A stretch of 35,271 nt of DNA from NCBI GenBank assembly GCA_012727535.1, contig JAAYGU010000058.1, forward strand, positions 1 through 35,271, in the 5' to 3' direction. Below the pieces are notes generated by a model, which searched no databases, was not told the origin of the DNA, and saw only the letters and a program-made list of their open reading frames with translations. Origin of the DNA: Bacillota bacterium (GTDB lineage: Bacteria; Bacillota; UBA4882; UBA10575). How positions within the stretch are numbered: the stretch's first letter is position 1; the number at the start of each line of letters is the position of its first letter. Shown here in pieces: positions 14,602 to 23,169 of this stretch. The position numbers were made by a program, and so were the translations under genes.

Positions 14602-14648
14602 AATCATCTTTAAAAAGTGAGTAAACCAGGCGAGAAGGAGGAAGAAGT

Positions 14649-16559
14649 ATGATCAGGCTTAAGCTGCCGAATGGGGTAGAAGAACAAGCCGCTGGAGGCA
14701 TCTCTGGCAAAGAGCTGGTGGCCGGATTAGAGCCGGCTTTAAAAAAGGAGGTAATCTGCCTAAAGGTCGATGGTAACCTAACGGATCTGTCAGCGACACT
14801 GCCCGCCAGGTCCGAAGTGGAGTTGGTCTTACGGTCCGCGCCGGAGGCCTTAGAAGTTTTACGGCATTCGGCCGCGCATATTATGGCGCAGGCGGTAAAG
14901 AGGATCTTTAAAGATGTTAAGCTGGCGATTGGGCCGGCGATTGAGCACGGTTTTTATTACGATTTCGAACTGCCCCGACCGCTGACGCCGGAGGATTTGG
15001 CTGCGATTGAAGCCGAGATGAAGAAGATCGTGAAGGAAGATCTGCCGTTTCAGCGTCGGGTACTCTCGCAGGAGGAGGCCTTAGCCCTCTTGGAGGAGCA
15101 GGGGGAAAAGTTTAAAGTTGAGTTAGTGTCGGAGCTGGACGACCAGGAGATCAGTTTTTATCAGCAGGGAGAGTTCATTGACCTCTGCCGGGGACCGCAT
15201 CTTCCTTCGACCAGATATCTAAAGGTCTTTAAGTTGACCAGTATCGCCGGGGCTTACTGGCGCGGCGATTCCTCGCGCGAGATGTTGCAGCGGATTTACG
15301 GAACGGCGTTTTTCCAGAAGGAGGAGCTAGAAAATTACTTTAAGTTCTTGGAAGAGGCCGCCAAGCGGGACCATCGTAAGCTGGGACGGGAATTGGATTT
15401 ATTCTCAACCAGTGAACAGATTGGCGCTGGGTTGATCCTTTGGCACCCCAAAGGGGGGCGGATCCGCCAGGTGATCGAGGACTTCTGGCGTGAAGAGCAC
15501 CGGAAGAATGGTTACGATCTCGTCTATACGCCTCATCTGGGACGGGGATTGCTCTGGGAGACCAGCGGCCATTTAGACTTTTATCGCGAAAACATGTATT
15601 CCGGGATGGAGATTGATCAGCAGGAATACCTCATTAAACCGATGAACTGCCCCTTCCATATTGAAATTTATAAGAGCCGGAGCCGTTCATACCGGGAGTT
15701 GCCGTTCCGCTGGGCTGAGTTGGGTACGGTCTATCGCTACGAACGCAGTGGTGTCCTGCACGGGCTTTTACGGGTCCGAGGCTTTACGCAGGATGATGCC
15801 CATATTTTTTGCCGCCCCGATCAGATGCCGGCGGAGATCGACCGGGTACTCGAGTTTTGCCTAAAGATTTTGAGAGCGTTCGGATTTACCGATTTTAAAC
15901 TATATTTGGCCACCCGGCCGGAGAAATCGGTCGGTTCGGAAGAAAGATGGGAAGCAGCTACCGCTGCTCTAAGGGCGGCGATCGAAAAGGCCGGCTTGCC
16001 TTTTGCCGTGGATGAAGGGGGCGGCGCTTTTTACGGACCAAAGATCGACTTGAAGATTAAAGATGCTTTGGGGCGGGAATGGCAGTGTTCAACCATCCAG
16101 TTTGATTTTAATGAGCCGGAGCGCTTCGGCCTGACCTACAAAGGAGCAGACAGCCAGGACCATCAGCCTTATATGATCCACCGGGCTCTTCTGGGTTCAC
16201 TAGAGCGTTTCTTTGGTATCCTGGTGGAACACTATGAAGGTGCTTTTCCCTTATGGCTTGCTCCGGTGCAAGCGCTGGTCATTCCAGTCTTGCCAGCGAA
16301 TTTGGAGTATGCCGAGGCGGTCTGTCACTGGTTACAAGCCAACGGCATCCGGGCAGAAGTCGACGGCCGGAACGAAAAGATCGGCTACCGGATCCGCGAA
16401 GCACAGTTGCAGAAGGTCCCCTATATGTTGGTGGTTGGGGAACAAGAAGCCAGCGAGGGTAAGGTTGCGGTACGGACCAGAAAAGAAGGAGATCTGGGCG
16501 TTTGGGAGCGGGAGGCTTTGCTCCAGCGGATGCAGGAAGAGATTGCCCAGAAAAGTTAA
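14649..16559 (+). CDS. thrS: Threonyl-tRNA synthetase
   Basis: The 636-residue protein has the TGS domain (about 1-62), the editing domain with H73 and H77 (RHSAAHIMA) and C180 and H184 (DLCRGPH), the class II catalytic core and the anticodon-binding domain (about 540-636). The catalytic zinc ligands are C334 (PMNCPFH), H385 (DDAHIF) and H511 (MIHRALLGS), and R363 lies in motif 2 (VYRYERSG); these numbers equal those of the Escherichia coli enzyme. It charges tRNA-Thr and clears mischarged serine. ATG 14649 follows AGAAGGAGGAAGAAG. It is the main target of the T-box upstream, with the Nudix gene cotranscribed. Confidence 0.98.
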   Translation: MIRLKLPNGVEEQAAGGISGKELVAGLEPALKKEVICLKVDGNLTDLSATLPARSEVELVLRSAPEALEVLRHSAAHIMAQAVKRIFKDVKLAIGPAIEHGFYYDFELPRPLTPEDLAAIEAEMKKIVKEDLPFQRRVLSQEEALALLEEQGEKFKVELVSELDDQEISFYQQGEFIDLCRGPHLPSTRYLKVFKLTSIAGAYWRGDSSREMLQRIYGTAFFQKEELENYFKFLEEAAKRDHRKLGRELDLFSTSEQIGAGLILWHPKGGRIRQVIEDFWREEHRKNGYDLVYTPHLGRGLLWETSGHLDFYRENMYSGMEIDQQEYLIKPMNCPFHIEIYKSRSRSYRELPFRWAELGTVYRYERSGVLHGLLRVRGFTQDDAHIFCRPDQMPAEIDRVLEFCLKILRAFGFTDFKLYLATRPEKSVGSEERWEAATAALRAAIEKAGLPFAVDEGGGAFYGPKIDLKIKDALGREWQCSTIQFDFNEPERFGLTYKGADSQDHQPYMIHRALLGSLERFFGILVEHYEGAFPLWLAPVQALVIPVLPANLEYAEAVCHWLQANGIRAEVDGRNEKIGYRIREAQLQKVPYMLVVGEQEASEGKVAVRTRKEGDLGVWEREALLQRMQEEIAQKS

Positions 16560-16637
16560 GTTACTAAATTTCAGGCGGCCGTACCCGTACTACGAAGCCC
16601 ACACCATAGTAAGGAATAAATAAATAAGGGTGATGGT

Positions 16638-17255
16638 GTGATGAAGTTTGTCCTACGAAATTCGATTCTTCGCTTAACCAGTTGTTTGGAGATTCTGATT
16701 TCGATCCTCCTCTTCGCTGGGGTGGGGATTGCCTCCTTTGGTCTATTGAAAAGCTTACTTGGCCTCACGGGTAACTTTGGTGATTCCAATTACTTTAGTA
16801 ATTTTTTAAGTTATGCGATGGTCCTGATCATCGCGATTGAATTAATTAAGATGGTGGCCAGCGAGTCGCTGGGCAGCGCGATTGATGTCTTATTGTTTGC
16901 GATTGCCCGGAAATTGATAATCAGCGAAGAAAATCCGCTCGGTTTTCTCATTGGGGTGCTGGCCATCGGTTGCTTGTTTATCATCCGCAAGTATCTCTTG
17001 GCCACGCACTTCAGTACCGGTACCGGGGTGTTGCTCAATGCGTCCCTCTCGCCGGCGGAGGCGAGTGAAATTATCGGTCGTCAGTTGCCAGAGGTAGCCC
17101 AAACGCTCGGGGGATTAGTCACCTATATTGCCCAGCAGGAGAAGAGAAGTCTGCGCGAGGGGGAGATTTACGAACTGGACGGCTGTAAACTGAGGATCAA
17201 CCGGATGCAGAATGGGATCATTGAGAGTCTGGAGTATCTATCGAGTGACAAATAA
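16638..17255 (+). CDS. Three- or four-helix membrane protein with PsiE-like and CorC/HlyC-type domains
   Basis: The 205-residue protein has hydrophobic helices at about 12-38 (EILISILLFAGVGIASFGLL), 57-76 (FLSYAMVLIIAIELIKMV), 80-93 (weaker, IDVLLFAIARKL) and 101-121 (LGFLIGVLAIGCLFIIRKYL), resembling PsiE (phosphate-starvation-inducible protein E). The C-terminal 65 residues, LGGLVTYIAQQEKRSLREGE through INRMQNGIIESLEYL, resemble the CorC_HlyC transporter-associated domain that ends Mg/Co efflux proteins. The combination suggests a small regulatory or transport-associated membrane protein, with the C-terminal domain in the cytosol. GTG 16638 and ATG 16641 are both possible after AAGGGTG. It lies about 80 bases behind thrS, and the stop codon is inside its terminator stem. 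No function can be assigned. Confidence 0.7.
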   Translation: MMKFVLRNSILRLTSCLEILISILLFAGVGIASFGLLKSLLGLTGNFGDSNYFSNFLSYAMVLIIAIELIKMVASESLGSAIDVLLFAIARKLIISEENPLGFLIGVLAIGCLFIIRKYLLATHFSTGTGVLLNASLSPAEASEIIGRQLPEVAQTLGGLVTYIAQQEKRSLREGEIYELDGCKLRINRMQNGIIESLEYLSSDK

Positions 17256-17284
17256 AAGCAGGGATCTTCCCTGCTTTTATTTTT
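17250..17284 (+). terminator. Intrinsic terminator overlapping the preceding stop codon
   Basis: A 15-bp perfect stem, AAATAAAAGCAGGGA (17250-17264) with TCCCTGCTTTTATTT (17268-17282), loop TCT, ends in T. The TAA stop of the membrane protein gene (17253-17255) lies within the left arm. Confidence 0.92.
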
Positions 17285-17305
17285 ACGTGCGGCGCTTAGC
17301 TTCCC

Positions 17306-17334
17306 TTGGCTGCACTTTTTTTAAATTGTATAAT
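17306..17334 (+). promoter_or_regulatory. Promoter of the pectate lyase gene
   Basis: TTGGCT (17306-17311), a 17-base spacer and TATAAT (17329-17334) give a good sigma-A match; a second TATAAT follows at 17337-17342. The predicted start is near 17341, about 80 bases before the gene. Confidence 0.7.
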
Positions 17335-17420
17335 TGTATAATAAAATGAAACAGAAAATACCATCTGGGCCGGAGGACGGCGGAACTGGTGAGAGAAAGG
17401 AGAAAGAGGGAGGAGACAGC

Positions 17421-19070
17421 ATGAAACTTGACGAGCGGCGGCGTGATGAGGAACGGCTGCGGGCCGTAGTGGAGTTTGCCCATAATGTGCTCACCCAGGG
17501 GCGGGATCGTTACCGAGCGAAACCGACTCCCCTGCTGGCCGATGGGCTAAAGGTTGATACTGGAGAGCATATCACCTGGAGAGTAGCGGGAGGCAGGGAG
17601 ATTATCCTCTCCAATCTGGCCAGTCAACAAGTTTTGTTACGGGTGCTGACCGGATTGAGCAACCTCACGGGGGAGATCGGGTTTAAAGCGGCGGGGGAAG
17701 CGGTTCTACGTTATCATTTTGCTCATCTAACGGACAGTAGTGGTTTGTTGCAATGGGGCGGTCACCGGGTAATTGACCTGAAAACCTTGAGGGTCGACGG
17801 GCCGGAGAATAAGGGGTTGGTGCATGAGTTAAAAAACCATTTTCCCTTTTATGATCTGATGTTTGCGGTCAACCCGGCAGCTACGCGTAGGTTAATTGGT
17901 GCGATCTGGAATGCCCACCTCCATGACTGGGCGAATCTGGAGCTCAGCCGGCACGGCCGGTATGGGTTGTCGCCTGGCCTACTCTGGGAGCATCCTTTTC
18001 ATGATCCGCCGCCGTTTAGGGAGACCCGCGGTCTTTCTTTTCTCCCGACCGGTAATGATCTGATCTATGCGGCTGGTCGCCTTTATAAGCATACGGGCTA
18101 TCTCCCTGCCCTGGTCTGGGCCAAGAGGCTGGCCTGGATGTTTGTTAAAGCACGACACCCTCAAACCCGGCTTGGGGTCTATCAATACACGCAGGCTCTA
18201 AAGCAGGAAGAGGCGGAGATCGCCCCGGAGGATCCGCGTTTTAGCCTCTCCTGTTATGGGGACCGGGCAAAACGCCAGTTGGGTCCAGAATTGGGCCCCG
18301 ACGCGCTGGAAGGAAATATGCTGCTGCCCAGGAAAGCCCGGTCGATTTATGTGATTAATACCCTGATGGAGCTGGAACTGGCTGAAGAGCTGGGGGCAGA
18401 AGCCAGGGAGTTCGTGGCGTGGGTGCATGAAGGAATGTTAGCTTATGCCAAGTATGCCTACCTTCCGGAGACCAATCAGTTGAAACCAATGTTGGCGAAT
18501 GGTACGGATCTATCCGGTTATAAGTTACCGCGCAGCGGGTACTACGGCCGCGCGGGAACGGTCCTGCAGCGTTCTCCGGCCGGGGGGGATTTTTTACATG
18601 CTTACGCGCGTACTTATCGTTTGACCGGCGATCCCGATCTCTGGACGGTCGTACGCCAGATCGGGCAGGGGCTTGGCCTAGGCGACTTGGGTTTTCGTCC
18701 CGGCGATAAGGTACAGCTTGCTCTGGAAACCAGAGAGGCGGATTATCGGATCCTCTTTGCTTTGTTGGAGATTTACCGGACAATACCCCACCGGGCTTAC
18801 CTGGCTTTAGCCCGGAGAGTGGGGGATAATATCCTGCGGAGTAAATTCCGCCACGGCTACTTTTTGCGGCAGCCTGATTGTCTTTATGCCGAGTTTAACG
18901 CCGTCGAACCGTTGGCCTTGTTAGCCCTGGAAGCAACGATCCGGGGAACCCCTGAACTGGTACCCGGGTATTTGGCGGCTGGTTATCTCACCGGTGATTA
19001 CGAAGAGCTGGACGGGACCGTCCATGGCCTCTATGGGGGAGAATTATACGAGCGCAGCCGGATGTCATAG
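17421..19070 (+). CDS. Cytoplasmic family-2 (PL2) pectate lyase
   Basis: The 549-residue protein has no signal peptide and looks like an alpha/alpha toroid. In the PL2 structure I recall (Yersinia YePL2A) metal ligands are H109, E130 and H172 and the base is R171. Here H115 (WGGHRVI), E136 (VHELKNH), R177 and H178 (LSRHGRY) have the same spacing, 21, 41 and 1 residues. PL2 enzymes are intracellular, transition-metal-dependent exolyases that split oligogalacturonates by beta-elimination after import (PelW type). ATG 17421 follows GGGAGGAG (17408-17415); an earlier start at 17334 would overlap the promoter. The gene has its own promoter and no pectin transporter beside it. Family identity is inferred from this spacing plus general resemblance, not from a database search. 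Confidence 0.75.
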   Translation: MKLDERRRDEERLRAVVEFAHNVLTQGRDRYRAKPTPLLADGLKVDTGEHITWRVAGGREIILSNLASQQVLLRVLTGLSNLTGEIGFKAAGEAVLRYHFAHLTDSSGLLQWGGHRVIDLKTLRVDGPENKGLVHELKNHFPFYDLMFAVNPAATRRLIGAIWNAHLHDWANLELSRHGRYGLSPGLLWEHPFHDPPPFRETRGLSFLPTGNDLIYAAGRLYKHTGYLPALVWAKRLAWMFVKARHPQTRLGVYQYTQALKQEEAEIAPEDPRFSLSCYGDRAKRQLGPELGPDALEGNMLLPRKARSIYVINTLMELELAEELGAEAREFVAWVHEGMLAYAKYAYLPETNQLKPMLANGTDLSGYKLPRSGYYGRAGTVLQRSPAGGDFLHAYARTYRLTGDPDLWTVVRQIGQGLGLGDLGFRPGDKVQLALETREADYRILFALLEIYRTIPHRAYLALARRVGDNILRSKFRHGYFLRQPDCLYAEFNAVEPLALLALEATIRGTPELVPGYLAAGYLTGDYEELDGTVHGLYGGELYERSRMS

Positions 19071-19163
19071 TTTACCTTAAATATTCTTTTCCCAGCTAGA
19101 AGGAGCTCTTAACTCAGTAGTCGAATATGTACTTATCTGGACTTTTAGCGGAGGGAAAATTTG

Positions 19164-20672
19164 ATGTTCAATTCTAAGCTTTTTGTCTCCATTTTCTTGC
19201 TACTTTTCACCTTAATACCGACCACTCCCGCCGCAGAGGCTGAGCAGGCGACCAAGTTCAAACTTACATACGAGCAGTTGTTTCCCGACCGAATTATGCT
19301 TCCGGTTGAGGGAGAACAACTTACTGAACCGGCGATTCCCCGGCGGGGCTCGACCCCGGTCCCTGATTATTCATTGGAGCAAAGGGTGGTCCCAGTGCCA
19401 ATGCCGCCGGAGATTAGAGGCGTCTACGCCACTGGATGGGCTGCCGGCTCGGCTACGCTGTTAAATCGAATCCTTCAGTTTGCCCGGGAAACTGAGATCA
19501 ATAGTTTGGTCGTGGATATTAAGGATGATACCGGCCGGGTCAGTTACCGGTCCGGGATTCCCATGGTGAATGCGCTGGAAGCTTGGGAAGCCAAGATTGA
19601 AAACCCACACCGATTGTTACAGACTCTCCGCCGAGCTCAGATTTATCCGATCGCCCGGCTGGTTGTGTTTAAGGATCCCTTACTCGCCGAGCGCCGTCCA
19701 GATCTGGCCTTGAAACAAAAAAACGGCGAAATCTGGCGGGACTATAAAGGCTTGGCCTGGGTGGATCCGCATAGTCGGGAAGTATGGGAATATAACATTA
19801 AAATTGCAAAAGAGGCAGTTAGACTGGGTTTTCCCGAAATACAATTTGATTATGTCCGTTTTGCCAGTGACGGCGATTTAAGGAATTGTATCTATCCGTT
19901 TGCTGATGGCAACAGTAAGGAGGATGTTATTAAGGAATTTCTCTTATATGCGCGGAGAGAACTCGAACCCTTGGGGGTAGTGGTCTCGGCGGATATTTTT
20001 GGACTGGCTTGTTCGGCGGCTGATGATCTTTTTATCGGTCAAAAGTTAGAAAAAATCGCCGAAGCGGTGCCGGTGATCTCGCCCATGGTCTACCCCTCCC
20101 ATTATGCAAAGGGATGTTACGGGTTGCGGAATCCTGATTGCTCCCCTTATGAAACGGTTTTAAAAAGCCTGAAAGATGCGGCGGGTAGATTGGAAGGGTA
20201 CCCTGTTCAACTGCGCCCCTGGTTACAGGATTTTTCTTTGGAAAGCACCTATGGTCAATGGGAGATTCAAGCCCAGATCCAAGCGGTCCGTGACGCCGGG
20301 CTCAAAGATTGGCTCTTTTGGAATCCGAGTTGCCGTTATCAAGTGAGCAAATACCTGCCCCTTCCGCCCACCATCGACCCTACCGACCCGGATTTGGGGC
20401 CAGCCGAAGAGGAACCCACCCCAGTCCTTGATCCGGCTGAACAGCAGCCGGTTGTAGGGCCGGACGAGCCGACTCATGAAGGTACAGTACTGGAACAAAC
20501 TGCAGAAATGACCACTGCCGACCCGGGGGAGGAGCAGGAGGCGTCTGGTGCGGCTACCGCCAGGGGAGAGCAGTCGCCTACCCCGGAGGATGAGGGGCTG
20601 GAGGGTCTACCGCCCGAGGCGGAGATCGCTTTACAAAGTGCTCTGCCCGGCGAGCCGGTCGAGGGTAACTAG
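19164..20672 (+). CDS. Secreted putative glycoside hydrolase, DUF4015 family
   Basis: The 502-residue protein starts with a signal peptide (about 1-26, LFVSIFLLLFTLIPTTPAAEA). A TIM-barrel-like domain (about 85-400) shows the DUF4015 signatures RGVYATGWAAGS, SLVVDIKDDTGRVSY, IQFDYVRFASDG, SADIFGLACS and ISPMVYPSHY; acids in these strands are the likely catalytic residues. The tail from about 400 is low complexity, rich in Pro, Glu, Thr and Ala, without a wall-sorting motif. Members are predicted to hydrolyse a cell-surface or extracellular glycan; none has a substrate I can state. ATG 19164 is eight bases after GGAGGG; TTG 19161 is an alternative. It follows the pectate lyase by 93 bases and may be cotranscribed with it. 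Confidence 0.85.
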   Translation: MFNSKLFVSIFLLLFTLIPTTPAAEAEQATKFKLTYEQLFPDRIMLPVEGEQLTEPAIPRRGSTPVPDYSLEQRVVPVPMPPEIRGVYATGWAAGSATLLNRILQFARETEINSLVVDIKDDTGRVSYRSGIPMVNALEAWEAKIENPHRLLQTLRRAQIYPIARLVVFKDPLLAERRPDLALKQKNGEIWRDYKGLAWVDPHSREVWEYNIKIAKEAVRLGFPEIQFDYVRFASDGDLRNCIYPFADGNSKEDVIKEFLLYARRELEPLGVVVSADIFGLACSAADDLFIGQKLEKIAEAVPVISPMVYPSHYAKGCYGLRNPDCSPYETVLKSLKDAAGRLEGYPVQLRPWLQDFSLESTYGQWEIQAQIQAVRDAGLKDWLFWNPSCRYQVSKYLPLPPTIDPTDPDLGPAEEEPTPVLDPAEQQPVVGPDEPTHEGTVLEQTAEMTTADPGEEQEASGAATARGEQSPTPEDEGLEGLPPEAEIALQSALPGEPVEGN

Positions 20673-20880
20673 GGGTGACAATTATAATCATGGAAAAGAT
20701 GTTTCGATGAGCACCGTTCGTTGATGGGGAGTGGTGTTCATATTTTTTATTATTAATTCATATTATACCTTATAATTATTATCATGTGATCGGTCACAAC
20801 CGGGCGGTATTGAGCGCGGCAAAATAGATGTAAAGTATTTTGTATACAGCTATGATGGAAATATATTTGTGCACTTTAGA

Positions 20881-20909
20881 TTGACAATTCTTAGGGATTT
20901 TGATATTAT
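20881..20909 (+). promoter_or_regulatory. Promoter of the liv operon
   Basis: Perfect -35 TTGACA (20881-20886), a 17-base spacer and TATTAT (20904-20909), predicting a start near 20916 just ahead of the leader hairpin. Confidence 0.85.
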
Positions 20910-20925
20910 TTTTCATAACTTAAAG

Positions 20926-20965
20926 AGGCGAGAAATTATTGGCTGTACTGTCCATAATCTCGCCT
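20926..20965 (+). other. Leader hairpin in the liv 5' untranslated region
   Basis: AGGCGAG (20926-20932) pairs with CTCGCCT (20959-20965), and ATTATTGG (20935-20942) with CCATAAT (20952-20958), giving about 14 bp with small bulges and a 9-base loop. It starts about 10 bases into the predicted transcript. No T-run follows, so it may stabilise the mRNA or act as part of a control element rather than terminate. Confidence 0.5.
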
Positions 20966-21001
20966 GTATATTTATAAACTCAAACGCAAGGAGGTATGGA
21001 A

Positions 21002-22150
21002 ATGAATAAAAGACTGCTGGTCATCATTGGGGTTATTCTCATTCTTCTCTTAGTCTTAGTGGCAGTCTTTACTGGTCGCCGGGAGAGCGACACGATTAAG
21101 ATCGGAACAATCATGTCCATGAGCGGGGTTGTTTCTCACTATGGCATTCAAACCCGTGATGCTATTCAAATGGCGATTGATGAAATTAATGCCGAAGGTG
21201 GCGTCCTGGGCAAAAAGGTGGAATTGCTCGCCGAGGATGATGAGAAAAATCCGGAGAAGACGATGAATGCCCTGATTAAACTGGCGACTAAGGATAAAGT
21301 GCCGGCGATTATTGGGGCCTTAACCAGCGATTGTACTCTGGCGATTACGAAAGAAGCCCAGCAACGTAATGTTTTATTACTTACTCCGACCTCGACCAAT
21401 GATGCGGTGACTGATGCCGGGGATTTAATCTTTAGATCGTGCTTCAAGGATTCTTTCCAGGGAAGTATCGTTGCACGCTTTTCGATCGAGACTTTAGGTG
21501 CACAAAAAGCGGCGATTCTCTATGATATGAACAATGATTACTCGGTGGGACTGACCAAGGCTTTCCAGGAGACTTTTGAATCCTTAGGCGGTCAACTAGT
21601 CGCGATTGAATCATACGCCGGTGGGGACAAGGATTTCAATGCCCAGATTACGAAGATTAAAGCCGCTGACCCTGACGTTCTTTTTATCCCCGATTACTAT
21701 AGTACGATTTCGTTGGTGATTAAGCAGGTTCGGAATCAAGGTTTGGATGTTACCATGCTTGGCGCCGATGGTTGGGATGAACTGACCGGTCAGGCTGGGG
21801 ATGAGGCCATTGGCTCGTACTACAGTAACCACTATAGCCCGGATGCGGATGATCCTGATGTGCAGGAGTTTGTGCGTAAATACCGTGAGCGCTTTAACGT
21901 GACCCCGAACGCCCTGGCGGTGTTGGGTTACGATGCCACCTATATTCTGCTGGAAGCCATGGAACGGGCTGGGACAACCGATCCGCAAAAAGTTAAAGTG
22001 GCGCTGATGGAGACCGATCGCAAATTTGTTACCGGTCATATTAAGTTTGATGAACAACGTAATCCGGTGAAATCGGTGACGATGTTAAGGATTGTTAAAG
22101 GTGAAGACGGAAAACTGGCCACTGAATATGTTGGGTTGGTTAATCCCTAA
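21002..22150 (+). CDS. livK: Branched-chain amino-acid ABC transporter substrate-binding protein
   Basis: The 382-residue protein is a type I periplasmic-binding fold of the LivK/LivJ family: IKIGTIMSMSGVVSHYGIQT near the start, AIDEINAEGGVLGKKVELLAEDDEKNP-like segments split over residues 55-85, and TPTSTNDAVT as part of the ligand site. It captures the amino acid outside the membrane and delivers it to LivHM. The N-terminus has one hydrophobic helix (about 4-24) followed by FTGRRESD and no cysteine, so the usual lipobox is missing and the protein seems held by an uncleaved anchor. ATG 21002 is seven bases after AAGGAGG; ATG 20996 is too close. A strong hairpin separates it from livH, a common device for higher livK expression. 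The exact ligand is not determined. Confidence 0.93.
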   Translation: MNKRLLVIIGVILILLLVLVAVFTGRRESDTIKIGTIMSMSGVVSHYGIQTRDAIQMAIDEINAEGGVLGKKVELLAEDDEKNPEKTMNALIKLATKDKVPAIIGALTSDCTLAITKEAQQRNVLLLTPTSTNDAVTDAGDLIFRSCFKDSFQGSIVARFSIETLGAQKAAILYDMNNDYSVGLTKAFQETFESLGGQLVAIESYAGGDKDFNAQITKIKAADPDVLFIPDYYSTISLVIKQVRNQGLDVTMLGADGWDELTGQAGDEAIGSYYSNHYSPDADDPDVQEFVRKYRERFNVTPNALAVLGYDATYILLEAMERAGTTDPQKVKVALMETDRKFVTGHIKFDEQRNPVKSVTMLRIVKGEDGKLATEYVGLVNP

Positions 22151-22177
22151 CAAAACTCAGGATGAAGTTTAAAGAAT

Positions 22178-22213
22178 ATAAGTAATGGGAGAAGTTATTC
22201 TCCCATTACTTAT
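22178..22213 (+). terminator. Intercistronic attenuating hairpin between livK and livH
   Basis: A perfect 16-bp stem, ATAAGTAATGGGAGAA (22178-22193) with TTCTCCCATTACTTAT (22198-22213), closes on the loop GTTA. The following TATTTAATTT is a weak T-tract, which fits partial termination and mRNA protection of livK. Confidence 0.8.
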
Positions 22214-22259
22214 TATTTAATTTGCCGCTTTTTGATTTAATGTAAGGAGGTGGGGTTTG

Positions 22260-23159
22260 ATGGGGGTTTTTCAACAGATTTTACAACAGATGATTAACGG
22301 ACTGTCTTTAGGAAGTATCTATGCTTTACTGGCGCTGGGTTATACCATGGTTTACGGGATTGTTAAATTGATTAATTTTGCGCACGGCGATATTCTAATG
22401 ATTGGGGCTTTTATCGGCTATTTCGTTTTAACCAAGATTGGCGTAACCCCCGGGACTCTGATCATTGCTTTTTTAATTTCCATGCCACTTTGCGCACTAC
22501 TCGGGGTCTCAATGGAAAAGATTTGTTATAAACCACTGCGCAATGCGCCGCGGATTAATGCGTTGATCACGGCGATTGGCCTCTCTTTCTTTTTGGAGAA
22601 TGGCGCGCGGGTTTTACCGGCGATTGGCCCCAACCCTCGTGTCTTTCCCACATTACCCCCGGTTACTCATCATTTACTTGGGGTCGGGCTCAGTAGGGTA
22701 CAAATTATTATCTTCGCGGTGGCGGTCGGGTTGATGCTCATCCTGAATTATATAATTAATTTTACCAAGATTGGTAAAGCGATGCGGGCGGTCTCTTATG
22801 ACAAGGGAGCCTCCTATTTAATGGGGATCAATGTCGACCGGGTAATTTCCTTTACTTTTGCCTTGGGCTCAGCGTTGGCAGCGGCGGCGGGTATTCTGTT
22901 TGCTAGTGCTTATCCGCAGGTGGAACCCTATATGGGTATTATGCCAGGTTTAAAAGCGTTTATTGCCGCCGTGCTTGGTGGGATTGGCAGTATTCCTGGG
23001 GCAATGCTTGGTGGTTTTATTCTGGGTGTCGCCGAGACTTTAGCGAAGGGTTTTCTTTCTTCCCAGATGGCTGATGCGATTGCTTTCGGCTTATTAATCA
23101 TTATTCTTGTGGTAAAACCAGCGGGAATACTTGGAAAATCGATCGACGAGAAAGTGTAG
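22260..23159 (+). CDS. livH: Branched-chain amino-acid ABC transporter permease LivH
   Basis: The 299-residue protein is hydrophobic with about eight membrane helices. It has the LivH signatures NGLSLGSIYALLALGYTMVY and INFAHGDILMIGAF near the N-terminus, and a C-terminal VLGGIGSIPGAMLGGFILG that contacts the ATPases. It forms the membrane channel with LivM. ATG 22260 follows AAGGAGGTGGGG by about four bases; TTG 22257 is less likely. It is ten bases ahead of livM. Confidence 0.95.
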   Translation: MGVFQQILQQMINGLSLGSIYALLALGYTMVYGIVKLINFAHGDILMIGAFIGYFVLTKIGVTPGTLIIAFLISMPLCALLGVSMEKICYKPLRNAPRINALITAIGLSFFLENGARVLPAIGPNPRVFPTLPPVTHHLLGVGLSRVQIIIFAVAVGLMLILNYIINFTKIGKAMRAVSYDKGASYLMGINVDRVISFTFALGSALAAAAGILFASAYPQVEPYMGIMPGLKAFIAAVLGGIGSIPGAMLGGFILGVAETLAKGFLSSQMADAIAFGLLIIILVVKPAGILGKSIDEKV

Positions 23160-23169
23160 GTGACGTTAA

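Larger units (their letters stand above)
20673..21001 (+). other. A+T-rich intergenic region holding the liv promoter and leader
   Basis: The 329 bases have no coding frame of note. The first 180 bases are very A+T-rich and hold no signal I can name. The promoter at 20881-20909 and the hairpin at 20926-20965 occupy the end. AAGGAGG (20988-20994) is the livK ribosome site. Confidence 0.6.
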
